NCBI GenBank assembly: GCA_905221605.1
Contig: CAJNDS010002401.1
Location: 295,542 to 359,541, forward strand
Direction: 5' to 3'
DNA length: 64,000 nt
Source of the DNA: Symbiodinium natans
Taxonomy: Eukaryota; Sar; Dinophyceae; Suessiales; Symbiodiniaceae
Below the pieces are notes generated by a model that was given only the letters and a program-made list of their open reading frames with translations, did no database searches and had not been told where the DNA came from. Positions 34,416-45,570 of this stretch are shown one piece after another (within the stretch, counting starts at the first letter, position 1; every line of letters starts with the position of its first letter). The position numbers were made by a program, and so were the translations under genes.

Positions 34416-36670
34416 GCAGCCCAAAGATGCCAGGCCTTGTCGACGCACTTTGTGCTTGTGCAGATCTTCGCTGCCCCCTTCCTCCACAAGGAGAAGGCTT
34501 CAAGAAGGCTTGGGGTTTAAGCGTGCAGAGGGTTTTGGGGGGCTTGAAGCTATAGGGACCGTAGGGCTTCTGGGATTGCAGGGCTTCGGGGTCTTCAGTT
34601 TTTGGGGTGTTTTGGGCTGGGAGTGTGGAGGGTTGGGGGTGTTCGGTCTCCTTGAGCTCTAAACTCTACACCACGGGTGTGTTCATGCCAACACAGACCG
34701 AGACAGGCGCGGATGGGTGATAGCTGGAATGAGATTTCAGAAGGAGAAGTGGCGGGAAACATGGAATTGTTTTTTGCGAATGTTCGGGCGAGTTCAGAGG
34801 AACTCCGAGCTGAAAGGCATACAGGTCAACATGAGGGCTGGACGGTGCAAATCAGGGTTTTGGAGTTTCCCTGGTCACTGCAAAGGGCTTATAAGAGTGT
34901 ATAGTCCAGGCTGAAGGGGTTTACTTGCAGACTTGAAGGTTCGCAGGTAGCAAAACGAAGGGGCTCTACTGTTCCATAGACCAGGAGTATTGGGCTCTAT
35001 GCTCTAGGGGTCAGATCCTACAGAGCCGACATAAATTGGATTCTTGCCAGCCTCCTTTTGCCTTTGCTAGTCTTCGGCTTTGCGCAACCTGCCAAGGGGC
35101 GGATTCCAGGAGCCCGGATTCGAGCTAACTTCGAGGAACGCGGGGTTTTGGGGTTGCTCTGGTCCCCAAGACGCCGACACTTCGAACCCGAAAGTCTCGG
35201 CACTGCAAGCACCCCAAATACCCACAAGACCTGAGTTTCGAGCTTATAAAGCGAGAACCGAAACGCCCCCCAACCCCAAGCCGGCTCCCCGCACAACGCT
35301 CCTGCCTGTCGAGCGCGCCGGGCTCTCCGAAGATGTCGCCTGGGTGTTCGGTCAGAAAACGGCTACGTGAAGCAAGCAATCAGAAACCGGAACAGCGGGG
35401 GTAGCAACTTCTTCGGTTTTTAACGTCCGGTTTCGCTGGGCTTGTCTTCAGAGTTTTTCGGTGTTAGGCACGAGGAGACCATGGTGTGCGAAAACTTTGG
35501 TTGTGCTGCTTTCCGCGTTCGCTTCTTGTCTTCGGGTTTAGCTACTGCCCTTCAAGGGTGCTGCAACACACTTTGTGCCAGCAACAACAACACCTAATCC
35601 TTGGCTGCAGGGGGTCCGACATTTTGTTCGGTCTTCAGATTTTCAGGTTCTTTAGGGTACTCAGCTGCTTGAGGGCATTCAGGGATTCTAGGCTTTATGG
35701 CTTTGGAGGGCTCTAGGGTTTCTACCCAACCCTTCGCACACCCTCCTTGCACCCAGAATAAACCCTAAACCCTGACTTAGAAACTTAAAACCCTTAAACC
35801 CTTCTACCCTTGAACCCTCGCAACCCTGAAGCCCTGAGATCCCTAAGGCCCTTCAACCAGTAGACCCTTAAATCTTTCGGCAGCCCCTAGACGCGAGGCC
35901 TTGTCCACACACGGAGTGTTTGCGCAGGCCTTCGCTGCACCCTTCCTCCACAAAGATAAGGTTTAGGGTTTAGGTTTAGGGTTTGGGGTTTAGGGTTAGG
36001 GTTTAGGGTTTAGGGTTTAAGGTTTAGGGGGTTTGGGGTTTAACTGTGCGTAAGGTTTGGGCTCCACGCACACGGTGACCCAGTCTGGCTTGTAAAGAGT
36101 GGCTCAAAAGGAGACTCACGGGAAACATGGAATTGTTTTTGTTTTTTTTGCGAATGTTGGGGCGGTTTCAGAGGAACTCCGAGCTGAAAAGCCTACAGGT
36201 CAACATGAGGGCTGGACAGTGCAGATCAGGGTTTTGGCGTTCCCCTGCTTGCTGTAAAGGGCTACTAAGAGTGTAGAGATCAAGTTGAAGGGTGTTACTT
36301 GAAGGTTTATGGGTAGCAAAACGAAGAGGCTATGCTGTTCCATGGACCAGGAGCATTAGGCTCTAGGGGTCAGATCCTACAGCGCGACACAGCGGATTCT
36401 TGCCAGCCTCTTTTTGCCTTTCTTCGTCTTCGGCTTTGCACAGCCTGCCGGACAAGCGGCGGATTCCAGGGGCCGGGACGCGAACACCAAACCCGGAGCC
36501 AACACTTCAAACACCCAAAATACTCGAAGACCTGAGTTTCGAGCCTATAAAGCGAGAACCGAAAGGCCCCCCTAAACCTAAGCCGGCTCCCCTGCACGAC
36601 GAGCCGCTCGTGCCTGTGGCGTGCGCCGGGGTCTCCAAAGATTGCGCCGGGGTCTCCAAAGATGTCGCCT
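34415..36670. repeat. Tandem segmental duplication, two diverged copies offset by about 1.45 kb
   Basis: Copy 1 (about 34415-35360) and copy 2 (about 35875-36670) share several blocks in the same order. These are CTTCCTCCACAA (34480 and 35943), GAGGAACTCCGAGCTGAAA (34796 and 36172), GGTCAGATCCTACAG (35009 and 36368) and GCGGATTCCAGG (35099 and 36459). The blocks are highly similar but the copies differ by indels and neither keeps one long ORF. Short minus-strand frames are partly kept (KCVDKA/PCVDKA, GDIFGEPGA/GDIFGDPGA), so each copy may carry one or two exons. A tandem 20-base repeat is present only in copy 2, near 36625-36665. Confidence 0.7.
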
Positions 36671-36819
36671 GGGTGGTCAGCAAATACCGAAGTGGATCAT
36701 GTGGATATCGACTTCATGCAGGAAGCACTTCACGATTCATCGTGCCTCTCAAAGCTCCTGCGTTTGCATTCTTAAAGTGCACTGTGCACAGTCAGGTCTG
36801 GGCGCAGCTATGCTAAGTA

Positions 36820-36945
36820 GCCCTAAACCCTAAACCCTAAACCCTAAACCCTGAACCCTGAACCCTGAACCCTGAACCCTGAACCCTGAACCCTGAACCC
36901 TGAACCCTGAACCCTAAACCCTCAACCCTGAACCCTAACCCTCTT
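36820..36945 (-). repeat. Array of the variant CCCTGAA
   Basis: CCCTAAA units grade into about 11 CCCTGAA units, then return to CCCTAAA. Confidence 0.92.
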
Positions 36946-37857
36946 CAAAAGGTGACTTCAGAAAGATGCCCAGATCAACCCGGAATGGAAACTGCATCTG
37001 GGGTAGACGTGTATTGGTGCAGTGTGGCATATCCTTGTCTCAGCTTTGCACTACAGCAGCGCTCTCTTTGAAAGGATGTGAGGTTCCACACAAATCTGAG
37101 CAGGAAACATGTCAAAGACGCAACACCGCTAAAGCCTATACATCTCTCACTGTCACACGATGATGTCTGGAAGCAGTAGGGGTCGGAAGAATTACTAATG
37201 GTATTCCCTCTCTATGGTCCCTATGATAAGTGAACTAAAAATATACCCCGAAACCGAAACCCTGTTCTAAACATTGAGGCCCCAACATGAAGCTTCGTTC
37301 GGTGAGAAGCACGAACCTAAGCCATTCCCCAACCCCTAAACCCCAAGCTTCAACCCCCAAACCCTAAAACCCTAAACCCTACACCCCAAACACCTAAACC
37401 GAAACCCTAAAACCTGAAAATCCTAAACCCTGAAAATCCTGAAGCCGAAGCCCGATGCCAAGCAAGGCTCGCCCGAAGTCGCGGTGCGGGTGGCCTGTCG
37501 AAATGACGGGGCGTGGGGCAGTGTAGGGTTTAGGTTTTCAAGTTTAGGGTTTAGAGTTTAGGGTTTAGGGTTTTAGGGTTTAGGGTTCAGGCTTTGAGGG
37601 GTCTAGGAAAACAAGGGCTTGGGGCTTGGGGTTTAGGGCTGAAGCCCTAAACATTGGGGCTCTTCAGAGAACAGGAGCTCTAAGAACTGACACCCTCAAC
37701 CCCCTTTGCGGATCTGAAGCCCGAAATCCTCTTGAAAATCTCAACCCGAAACCCCATCCCCTGAGCCCCTCAACCTGAAACCCTCAAGCCCTAAAGCCTT
37801 AAACCCTAAACCCAAAACCTCAGGGTTTTTAGGATAAATTTAGGGTAGACCCAAGCC

Positions 37858-37998
37858 CTAAAAGCCTTAAGCCCTTAAGCCCTTAAGCCCTTAAGCCCTT
37901 AAGCCCTTACGCCCTTAAGCCCTTAAGCCCTTAAGCCCTTAAGCCCATAATCCCTCAAGCCCTGAAGGCCTTAAGCCCTTAAGCCCTTAAGCCCTTAC
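37858..37998 (-). repeat. Array of the 8-mer CCCTTAAG
   Basis: About 16 units of CCCTTAAG, which is partly self-complementary at TTAA. It is a far-diverged relative of CCCTAAA and is flanked by the ordinary form. Confidence 0.9.
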
Positions 37999-38023
37999 CC
38001 CCTAAAACCCTAAAGCCCCCCGC

Positions 38024-41000
38024 CTTCGGCTTGTTCTTGGACCCAGGTGGCCGGCCGCGCACTTGCCCAGCCAACCGCGGAGCCTCCGTTTCCCCCCCCC
38101 CCCACCCGCTAGCGCTCCGCGGTCACACCGAAGCCCCTCTAGACCATCGAGACGACAAGGGTTGAGGGTTTAGGGTTTAGGCTTTAGGATTTTAGGGCTT
38201 CAGGGTTTGCGGAATCTAAGCCCTAGAAGAATCTGATTTGTATAGGAACGTCTCATTTTGGCTCCCCTCATGAGAGAGGGGGTGAAAGGCAACCCTCCAA
38301 AGCACCCGACCCCAATACCTCTTGACCCCAATACCCCAATACCCCAAACCCTAAACCCTTAACAGGGAACGCACCTTAACATATAGTAGTGTTTCGAAGT
38401 CGAGTTCATACAAGGTCGGTTCCTGAATTAAGGGGCATTGGGCCCCCAAACCCTACAAATTAATTCCTAAACCCAAGCCCTAAACCCTAAACCCCAAACC
38501 CTTTAAACCCTAAACCCTGTAAGCCGCCCCCTGCTCCCGAACGCAGAAGCCCCGCGCCTCGAAGCTGCTCCCGCCGACGACTTCCAGCCGTCCAGCCTTC
38601 AGGTCGTACATAAGGTCGCCTCGGCTGCGGTTTAGGGTTTAGGGTTTAGGGTTTAGGGTTTAGGGTTTGGGGTTTGGGGTTTTGGGGGTTTGGGGTTTTG
38701 GGGTTTTGGGGTTTTGGGGTTTAGGGTTTAGGGTTTGGGGTTTAGGGCTTAGGGTTTAAGGGTTTAGCGTTGAGGGTTTGCTGTAAAAGTATCGAGGAGG
38801 CTCGAAAGCTTTCGAGTGTGAAGAACGGCCGTGGCCCGATTCCGATTGTGGAGGGCCGTCTAGCACTTCCTCCCACCCCACGCCGTCTGAGATGGCAAAG
38901 CCACCCTAACCATTCCTTTCAGGGTTTAGGGTTTAGGCCTAAACTCAAGTGAATTGCCTACTTCCAAAAACACTTCCAAGGGGGTCCAGGAGGGTCGGGG
39001 TCTGTCCCAGGGAGGGGGGAACCCTAAACCCTAAACCCTAAACCCTAAACCCTAAACCCTAAACCCTAAACCGAGGGGAACACTGGGACTAAACACGAAA
39101 CCCTTAAAGGCTCGAACCCTAGCCTTGATCAGAAAACCCTAAAGCCTGAAGAGCCTTAACCATGAAAGCCCTCGACACCAAAACGCGTGTGCAAAACCCT
39201 CTTAGTATGCCGAAAACCCCTTAAAACCGTAAGAAGCCCAAACCCCAAAAGCTGTACCTCCTAACAACCCTACGAACCCTCAACCCTAACCCTAAAACCC
39301 CTGATCCGCAAGCACCTCAGCCCTAAAAGCCATGACCTTTAAAGTCGAAAGATTTCCTGGCGTAGTAGGAGGGGCCAAAATGGCCAGTGCTTGAATCGGG
39401 ATTCGTGCTTGAATCAGGGGTTGTGCTTGAATCGGGTGTGCTTGAATCACAGTGATTGAAGTGCGAGCGCTTGAAACACTACTCGTGTTTGTAGCGCCAG
39501 TGCTTGACCGGCGTCAGTGCTTGAACTGCTCCGGTGCTTGAAGCAGGGTTTGAGTCGTGTGTGCTTGAATCCCGCGTGCTTGAATCACCAGTGCTTGAAC
39601 AACGAGTGCTTGAACCGAAGTATCGTGACAAGTGCTTGAAGCGGACTTCTGGGCAAGAAAAATCGCCTGCGCACCTACATGCAGCCAGGGAGCACATCTT
39701 GTAGCGCACTTGCTTGCCGTTTCGATCGTACCTCGTGCACGAAACAAAAGAAGAATCAAGAACCTGAGAGTGGCTGCGGCTAAGCCGTTGAGCACCACAA
39801 GCTACGCAGTGGCATCATGAAGGGTTTAGGGTTTAGGGTTTAGGGTTTAGGGTTTAGGGTTTAGGGTTTAGGGTTTAGGGTTTAGGGTTTAGGGTTTAGG
39901 GTTTAGGGTTTAGGGTTTAGGGTTTAGGGTTTAGGGTTTAGGGGCCACCCCGAATCCCAAACCCTACATTCCATTTCTGGATGCAAGCAAGTTGCTCAAG
40001 CTCCAAGCACTGCTTCACTGAGAGCCCATTGCACATATCCTGTGGAACACCGAGCTCTGCAGCTGCAGGCAAACCTACGCTTTGGGGGTTGCTGGGTACG
40101 GACTATGGCGCATCCGAGAAGTAGTAAGGCTGTGACGCTGCGCTTGTTGTTGGAGTCGCACCCATTCACCACCTGCACACACACACACATACACAGGCAC
40201 AGACACGGAGAAGGGGCAGAGATCCGGACATAGATCCCCCATCAGTGAGTGTGTTCATGGGCCCTAAGTTATAGTCTGTAGGGGCGGGCGGTTCAAGGCG
40301 GGTTCGTAACGCAAGGTCGCAAGGTGCCCGAATACTCCCCACTCCCAAGCGCTCCCGAAGTTTCCCTAAGGTTCCTCAGATACCTACTCCCCAGGAGCCC
40401 CCCCCTCCCTTAAGGGCCCTATGACACGAGGAGCCTCCGTCCGCTTGATGGTCGCGTCCAGTGGCGGCTTCACGGTCCCTGGGACGGTCGGGCTTCAGGA
40501 GTTGTGGGTGAAGGTGACACAGGATGCTGACATCCCTTGCGGAGTGCGTATAAAGGTCCTGAAAAATGAGGCCGTGTAGAACACCCCCACCCCTCCTCAA
40601 AAAAAACACTCCAAAACTCTAAAGCCCTAAACCCCATTAACCCCTAAACCCTAACTGAACCCCAACTGAACCCTAACTGAAACCCTAACTGAAACCCGAA
40701 CTGAAACCCGAACTAAACTCCCAAACACCCACAACCCTAAACCCTAATCCCTAAACCCTAAAGGTCAACCATGGCAGGGCACCGGGCTCCCCACCTGTGC
40801 GTGCCTTGGCTCTTTTGGCCGGGCCGGCTTCCTGGGCGGTTTGGGGTTTAGGGCTAGGGTTTAGGGTTTAGGGTTTAGGGTTTAGGGTTTAGGGTTTAGG
40901 GTTTAGGGTTTAGGGTTTAGGGTTTAGGGTTTAGGGTTTAGGGTTTAGGGTTTAGGGTTTAGGGTTTAGGGTTTAGGGTTTAGGGTTTAGGGTTTATGGG

Positions 41001-43011
41001 TTAGGGTTTAGGGTTTAGGGTTTAGGGTTTAGGGTTTAGGGTTTAGGGTTTAGGGTTTAGGGTTTAGGGTTTAGGGTTTAGGGTTTAGGGTTTAGGGTTT
41101 AGGGTTTAGGGTTTAGGGTTTAGGGTTTAGGGTTTAGGGTTGGGTTCTTTCGGGTTTAGCGGCTAGCCCCCAAATAACCCTAAGCCCTAGATGACCCTAA
41201 AAGCCCTAAGGCCTAAGACCCCAAGAAACAGCCCTAAAAATTGAATCCTATTCAGAGAAGCCCTACTATCAATCCCATGGTCAACGAAAAAAACCCAACC
41301 CTAACACACTAAAGCCCTAAAAACCCTAAACCCCCCAAAGCCTAGAAACCCTAAAACCTGAAACCCTTTAGATCCCTAAAGCCCTAAAACGCTGAAAAGC
41401 CAACAAACAAGCGAAACCCTCATACCCTAGCCCCAAAACCCTAAATCCTAAACATGAAACTCTAAAAGCCCCAAAAACCCAAACCCTGAAAAGCCCTAAA
41501 CCGTAAAGCCCTAAACCCCAAAGAGCCCTAAACCCTAAAACCCTACAACCCCTAAATAGCCCCTAAGCCCTAAACCCTAAAACCTAGATACAATACACCT
41601 AAACCTCGAATAGCCCTGGACAATATATAACCCCCAAAGAGCCCTACACCCTAAATAGTCCTGAACCCTAACACCATAGAAACCCTAAATAGCCCTAGAC
41701 CCGAAACCCTAAATACCTGAAACCCCTAAACTCCTAAAAGCCCTCCTGACTAGCCCTAAACCCCAAACCCTAAAAACCCTAAACCCGAAACGACCCTATA
41801 TAAACCCTAGACCCTAAGAACCCTAAATAGCCCTAAACCCTAGACCCTAAAACCCTAACAGCCCAAACCCTAAAAACCCTCGAGAAACCCCAAACTGCCC
41901 TAAGAAGCTTCAAGCCTGAAAACGCTACCCTAAATCCTAAACCCTAAATAGCCCTAAACCCTAAACCCCTAAAAACCCTAAACCCTGAATAGCCCAAATA
42001 GCGAAAAACCCTCTAGAACCTCCTAAGTAGCCCTAAACCCTAAACCCCTAAACCCTAAACCCCTAAACCCTAAACCCTAAACCCCTAGGAGCTTCAGGCC
42101 CCGGCCTCGTCCGGGGCGGGGCGCTTGACGGGTGTCGCACGGTGGCCCGCTGCGGCTCCTGGGAAGACAACGCTGGGTTTAGGGTTTAGGGTTTAGGGTT
42201 TAGGGTTTAGGGTTTAGGGTTTAGGGTTTAGGGTTTAGGGTTTAGGGTTTAGGGCTATAGGGTTTATAGCAGTCATAGGATGTATTTAGGGTTTAGGGGT
42301 TTCGGGTTTAGGGCTATAGGATTGATAGGATTCATGGGATGTATAGGGGGCTATAGGATTCATAGGTTTTATCGGATTTACAGGGCTCAGGGTTCAAGAC
42401 TCTTACAGGGTTGGTTCTTGAGGGGGGGGGGGGGAGGCTATCACTCAGTTTTGGATTAGTTGAGGGGTTGCTTGCGGAGGGTGTTGGGGCTTAAATCTTT
42501 ACGGTTTGGTGTTTATGGACTTGGGGCTATGAAGGTTTAGGGCTTAGGGCTTTTGGATACAGTTTCGCATCTACAGGGCTTAGGGCCTTTGCATTGCCAG
42601 ATTTCGGTTCGTTGTTAGAACCTTAATAGTTTTGGGCTGTGAGGGTGTTGATGGTCGATTTCAGGTGTTGGGCGGTGTTGAGTTCCTGCGTTAGTGGATG
42701 ACGGGAGGTGCTCATGTTCAGGGGTTCGGGTTTAGGGTTTAGGGTTTAGGGTTTAGGGTTTAGGGTTTAGGGTTTAGGGTTTAGGGTTTAGGGTTTAGGG
42801 TTTAGGGTTTAGGGTTTAGGGTTTAGGGTTTAGGGTTTAGGTTTTAGGCTTAGGGCTTAGGGCTTAGGGTTTAGGGTTTAGGGTTTAGGGTTCAGGGTTC
42901 AGGGTTCAGGGTTCAGGGGTTCGGGTTTAGGGTTTTTGGGATTCCACACTGCCATGTCTCCTTCCACGGAGCTCATGTCATCGTAGATGTTAAAGCCTTC
43001 CTCATCGCAGC
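38024..43011 (-). CDS. Probable AT-hook DNA-binding protein, multi-exon, partial
   Basis: Exons: 42950-43011 (CDEEGFNIYDDMSSVEGD), 42106-42158 (ATPVKRPAPDE), 40795-40831 (EAGPAKRAKART), 39968-40062 (AAELGVPQDMCNGLSVKQ), 39679-39731, about 38519-38624 (GDLMYDLKAGRLEVVGGSS) and about 38024-38083 (VRGRPPGSKNKPK). The last is a clear AT-hook: RGRP core with basic flanks, which binds the minor groove of AT-rich DNA. The lysine/arginine-rich exons beside it suit a chromatin protein. Phase is kept from 42158 through 38624. The link from 42950 to 42158 and the link to the AT-hook exon are less secure, and start and stop are unknown. An alternative is that the AT-hook exon belongs to a separate gene. 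The 290-base telomere-type array at 40850-41145 lies inside an intron. Confidence 0.55.
38630..38768 (+). repeat. Telomere-type array with TTTGGGG and TTTTGGGG variants
   Basis: TTTAGGG units pass into TTTGGGG and TTTTGGGG units. It starts at the acceptor side of the exon ending at 38624. Confidence 0.9.
39385..39640. repeat. Degenerate minisatellite, about 15 units of (A/C/T)GTGCTTGAA
   Basis: Spacing is mostly 14-18 bases and each unit keeps GTGCTTGAA(T/C/A). It lies just downstream, in transcript sense, of exon 39679-39731. No coding role is evident. Confidence 0.85.
39820..39944 (+). repeat. Telomere-type array (TTTAGGG)n
   Basis: About 17 perfect units, inside the intron between the exons at 39968-40062 and 39679-39731. 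Confidence 0.95.
40850..41145 (+). repeat. Long interstitial telomere-type array, (TTTAGGG)n
   Basis: About 41 nearly perfect TTTAGGG units, interrupted once by a variant near 40996. It is the longest such array here. It lies inside the probable AT-hook gene, just upstream (transcript sense) of the exon at 40795-40831, so it is internal and not a chromosome end. Confidence 0.97.
42176..42255 (+). repeat. Telomere-type array (TTTAGGG)n
   Basis: Begins about 15 bases upstream (transcript sense) of the acceptor of exon 42106-42158. Confidence 0.95.
42725..42940 (+). repeat. Telomere-type array (TTTAGGG)n with GTTCAGG variants
   Basis: Perfect units to about 42840, then TTTAGGC and TTCAGGG variants. 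It adjoins the donor side of exon 42950-43011, opposite to the usual orientation. Confidence 0.93.
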
Positions 43012-43485
43012 CTGGCGCAGCTGGTCGAAACAAGGCAACCAGACTTACAAGCCAAGCAAGCGCATGAAATCACCAAAGCACGCCATGGCCCGCCAAGAGT
43101 CACAAGCCATGTGGGCTCATATGGCCAGTGTACTGAATCATGCCACCCACAAAAAGCTGGGCAGTTCAGTCAACCCACCATCATAACATCTCCAACAACA
43201 GTCGACATCCAAAGGTACTCTGACAACAGAGTTTGCACCCTAAAACTCAAAAATACACTAAAAAACAAGAATACCCTCAAAACCGAACCCTGCAAATAAA
43301 CAGGCCGACGCCACAACCCAGCAGCATGTCGGCAAGGTTCGTCCACGATGAAGAGGCCATGGGCGCAGTTTTCGAAAGGTCACGCTGTTGGGACGCGCAG
43401 AAACCCTACAACCCTAAACCCGAACACTTTGCGTGGACCTTTCCCTACAACTTCCGAAGCTGCTTGAAACTACCCGCAATAAGAA

Positions 43486-43594
43486 CCCAGAGACTCTAAA
43501 ACCCCTTAATTAAGGAATATACCTTAAATTATAATAGGAACCCTAGTATGATTTAAGGTATATTCCTTAATTAAGGGGTTTTGGAGTCTCTGGG
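43486..43594. repeat. Near-perfect 44-bp inverted repeat (hairpin)
   Basis: The left arm starts CCCAGAGACTCTAAAACC and continues CTTAATTAAGGAATATACC. The right arm from about 43551 is its complement. The spacer is about 21 bases. Little arm divergence implies a young foldback. No other copy is in the window. Confidence 0.92.
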
Positions 43595-43709
43595 AAAGTT
43601 GCGACCGCAACGTTCCCTTTAGGCGTGGCCAAAATGGCTGCACAAGGGGCGAGTTGCCAATCCTGGGGAAGCCATGGAGCGCGAGATCCCCAAAATTAAG
43701 AAAAATCTA

Positions 43710-43780
43710 CCCCCTAAACCCTAAACCCTAAACCCTAAACCCTAAACCCTAAACCCTAAACCCTAAACCCTAAACCCTGA
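43710..43780 (-). repeat. Telomere-type array (CCCTAAA)n
   Basis: About nine perfect units between the ankyrin gene at 44.3 kb and the hairpin at 43.5 kb. Confidence 0.94.
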
Positions 43781-44224
43781 ACCCTTAAGATGATGACCCC
43801 ATGAAAAGTTGAGGACTCTGTTTCTTACTTCACGCACGCGGGCGTTCGCGGCAGCCCCGCCCCTCCCCCCCCCCCCTGCAAAAAGAAGAACGAAGCGCGA
43901 CAAAAGATATGGCGGGCGCAGATTATTTGCACGCTTTAACAATAACATCTGGTCAGCCACCTGACAGAAGCAGCCCTATGAGCATCATCATTCTGCCATC
44001 AGAATAACTATCGTCATGGTTGTCCTGCCACTTATGCTGGCAGCATATGACCGGAAACAGGTTCAGTGTTGAGCAAGCAGCCATGGCACACCTGCCTTTC
44101 GGGTGATTTTTCCCGAGGCCTGTAACTACCACCAACTGCCCCCCACTTACTCGAGATGCAGCCCTGAACGTTCTTTGGAGGCATATGACCATGCTATTTT
44201 GAAAAAAATAGTTTTTCATATACC

Positions 44225-44290
44225 TATGAATAATATATATATATATATATATATATACTGTATACATACACATATATGAACATGTCATAC
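44225..44290. repeat. Microsatellite (TA)n just downstream of the intact ankyrin gene
   Basis: ATATAT run 44228-44257, then ACATATATG. It lies within 100 bases of the stop codon. Short GACAGTGA repeats follow at 44299-44332. Confidence 0.9.
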
Positions 44291-44337
44291 TACATAAAGA
44301 CAGAGACAGTGAGACAGTGAGACAGTGAGACGGAAAA

Positions 44338-45459
44338 TTACAGTTCTTGCAACAAACGTGCCACTTCCATGTGGCCGCTCTGAGCTGCGATGACAAGTGG
44401 CGTGGTTCCATCTGCGTTGGCCAGGTCTTTGTTCGCACCAAGCTCTAGCAACAAGCGCGCCACTTCCAAGTGGCCGTTCTGAGCTGCGACGTAAAGTGGC
44501 GTGTCTCCGGTTGCTGCGGCCAGGTCCTTGTCCGCTCCAAACTCCAGCAACAAACGTGCCACTTCCAAGTGGCCGTTCCCGACTGCGATGAAGAGAGGCG
44601 TGGCTCCGGTTGCAGCGGCCAAGTCCTTGTCCGCACCAAATTCAAGCAACAAACGTGCCACTTCCAAGTGGCCGTTCTGAGCTGCCATGAAAAGCGGCGT
44701 GGCTCGATTTGCTGTGGTCAGGTCCTTGTCCGCACCAAGCTCCAGCAACAAACGTGCTACTTCCAAGTGGCCGTTCCCAGCTGCGACGAAAAGCGGCGTG
44801 GCTCGACTTGGTATGGCCAGGTCCTTGTCCGCACCGAATTGCAGCAACAAGCGCGCCACTTCCAAGTGGCCGTGCTGAGCTGCGAGGAAAAGAGGCGTGG
44901 CTCCATCTGCGTTGACCAGGTCCTTTTCGGCTCCAAACCCCAGCAACAAGCGCGCCACTTCCAAGTGGTCATGCTGAGCTGCCATGAACAGTGGTGTGTC
45001 TCCATCGTCATCAGTTTGGTCGGTTCCCGCACCAGCTTCGAGCAGCAGCCCTGTGGCGACTTCCCTGCCAGACCTAGCTGCAACATGTAAGGCTGTCATG
45101 TTGTGTTGCGCCGTTCGGTTTGGATCTTGGGGTCGCTGCAAGATTGCTTCTAGTTGTGTTGCGTCGTCGTCTAGCACTGCATAGATCAGCCTGTCAATAT
45201 GATCGCCTGAGGTTTCAGCAAAGTCCAAGATTACCAGGTGCAGCAGGCAAGGTGTTTCCAGAACCGCCTCTTCAGGCAAAATTCGCCCGTCTTCTTGCAG
45301 GAGCCGTTGTCGAAACCGGGGTTGCCCACAGAGCCCTTGGAGACGGAGCTTCAGGGCGCGCACGTGGCCCGTAGCAGTGTCGCCGGTAACGCACAGGAAC
45401 TCCTCCTCCGACAGGCAAGCCACCTCCTGGCCAGTAGCCATCATCTGCACCCGCAACAT
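44338..45459 (-). CDS. Ubiquitin-like plus ankyrin-repeat protein, intact single exon (373 aa)
   Basis: The frame is open further upstream, but I start at ATG 45459 because the upstream part reads through a GA microsatellite and a dispersed inverted repeat. Residues 1 to about 80 resemble a divergent ubiquitin-like domain (PRFRQRLLQEDGRILPEE). About eight 33-residue ankyrin repeats follow, with the pattern TPLFxAAxxGHLEVARLLLEFGADKDLAxA. The final repeat is cut short at LLQEL-stop. Repeats 3-8 are nearly identical in DNA, indicating recent expansion or gene conversion. Ankyrin repeats bind proteins; the partner and location are unknown. There is no signal peptide or membrane segment. Lack of introns beside intron-rich neighbours would fit a retroposed origin, though no poly-A tract or full spliced leader was found. 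It shares its domain layout with the damaged copy at 30.2-32.6 kb. Confidence 0.9.
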   Translation of the reverse strand: MLRVQMMATGQEVACLSEEEFLCVTGDTATGHVRALKLRLQGLCGQPRFRQRLLQEDGRILPEEAVLETPCLLHLVILDFAETSGDHIDRLIYAVLDDDATQLEAILQRPQDPNRTAQHNMTALHVAARSGREVATGLLLEAGAGTDQTDDDGDTPLFMAAQHDHLEVARLLLGFGAEKDLVNADGATPLFLAAQHGHLEVARLLLQFGADKDLAIPSRATPLFVAAGNGHLEVARLLLELGADKDLTTANRATPLFMAAQNGHLEVARLLLEFGADKDLAAATGATPLFIAVGNGHLEVARLLLEFGADKDLAAATGDTPLYVAAQNGHLEVARLLLELGANKDLANADGTTPLVIAAQSGHMEVARLLQEL

Positions 45460-45511
45460 TGCTGCACTGAAGCGGGATGTCACTCGGTCCCTACTGGGCT
45501 GATTCAACAAT

Positions 45512-45541
45512 CGCGAGAGAGAGAGAGAGAGAGAGAGAGAA
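45512..45541. repeat. Microsatellite (GA)n upstream of the intact ankyrin gene
   Basis: About 14 GA units, 55-80 bases upstream of the chosen ATG. It may lie in the 5' untranslated or promoter region. Confidence 0.92.
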
Positions 45542-45570
45542 TGTATGCATACTCCTGTACATGTATATGG

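Noticed and set aside
34677-34914. Plus-strand proteins in the duplicated segment (for example 34717-34914)
   Set aside because: The frame is not kept in the second copy and has no recognisable domain.
39368-39386. Second spliced-leader-like match, GGCCATTTTGGCC
   Set aside because: It is a simple palindrome and lacks the leader's flanking bases.
43300-43400. Minus-strand HGLFIVDEPC as a Walker B exon
   Set aside because: There is no Walker A partner or flanking exon to support it, and one short match is not enough.
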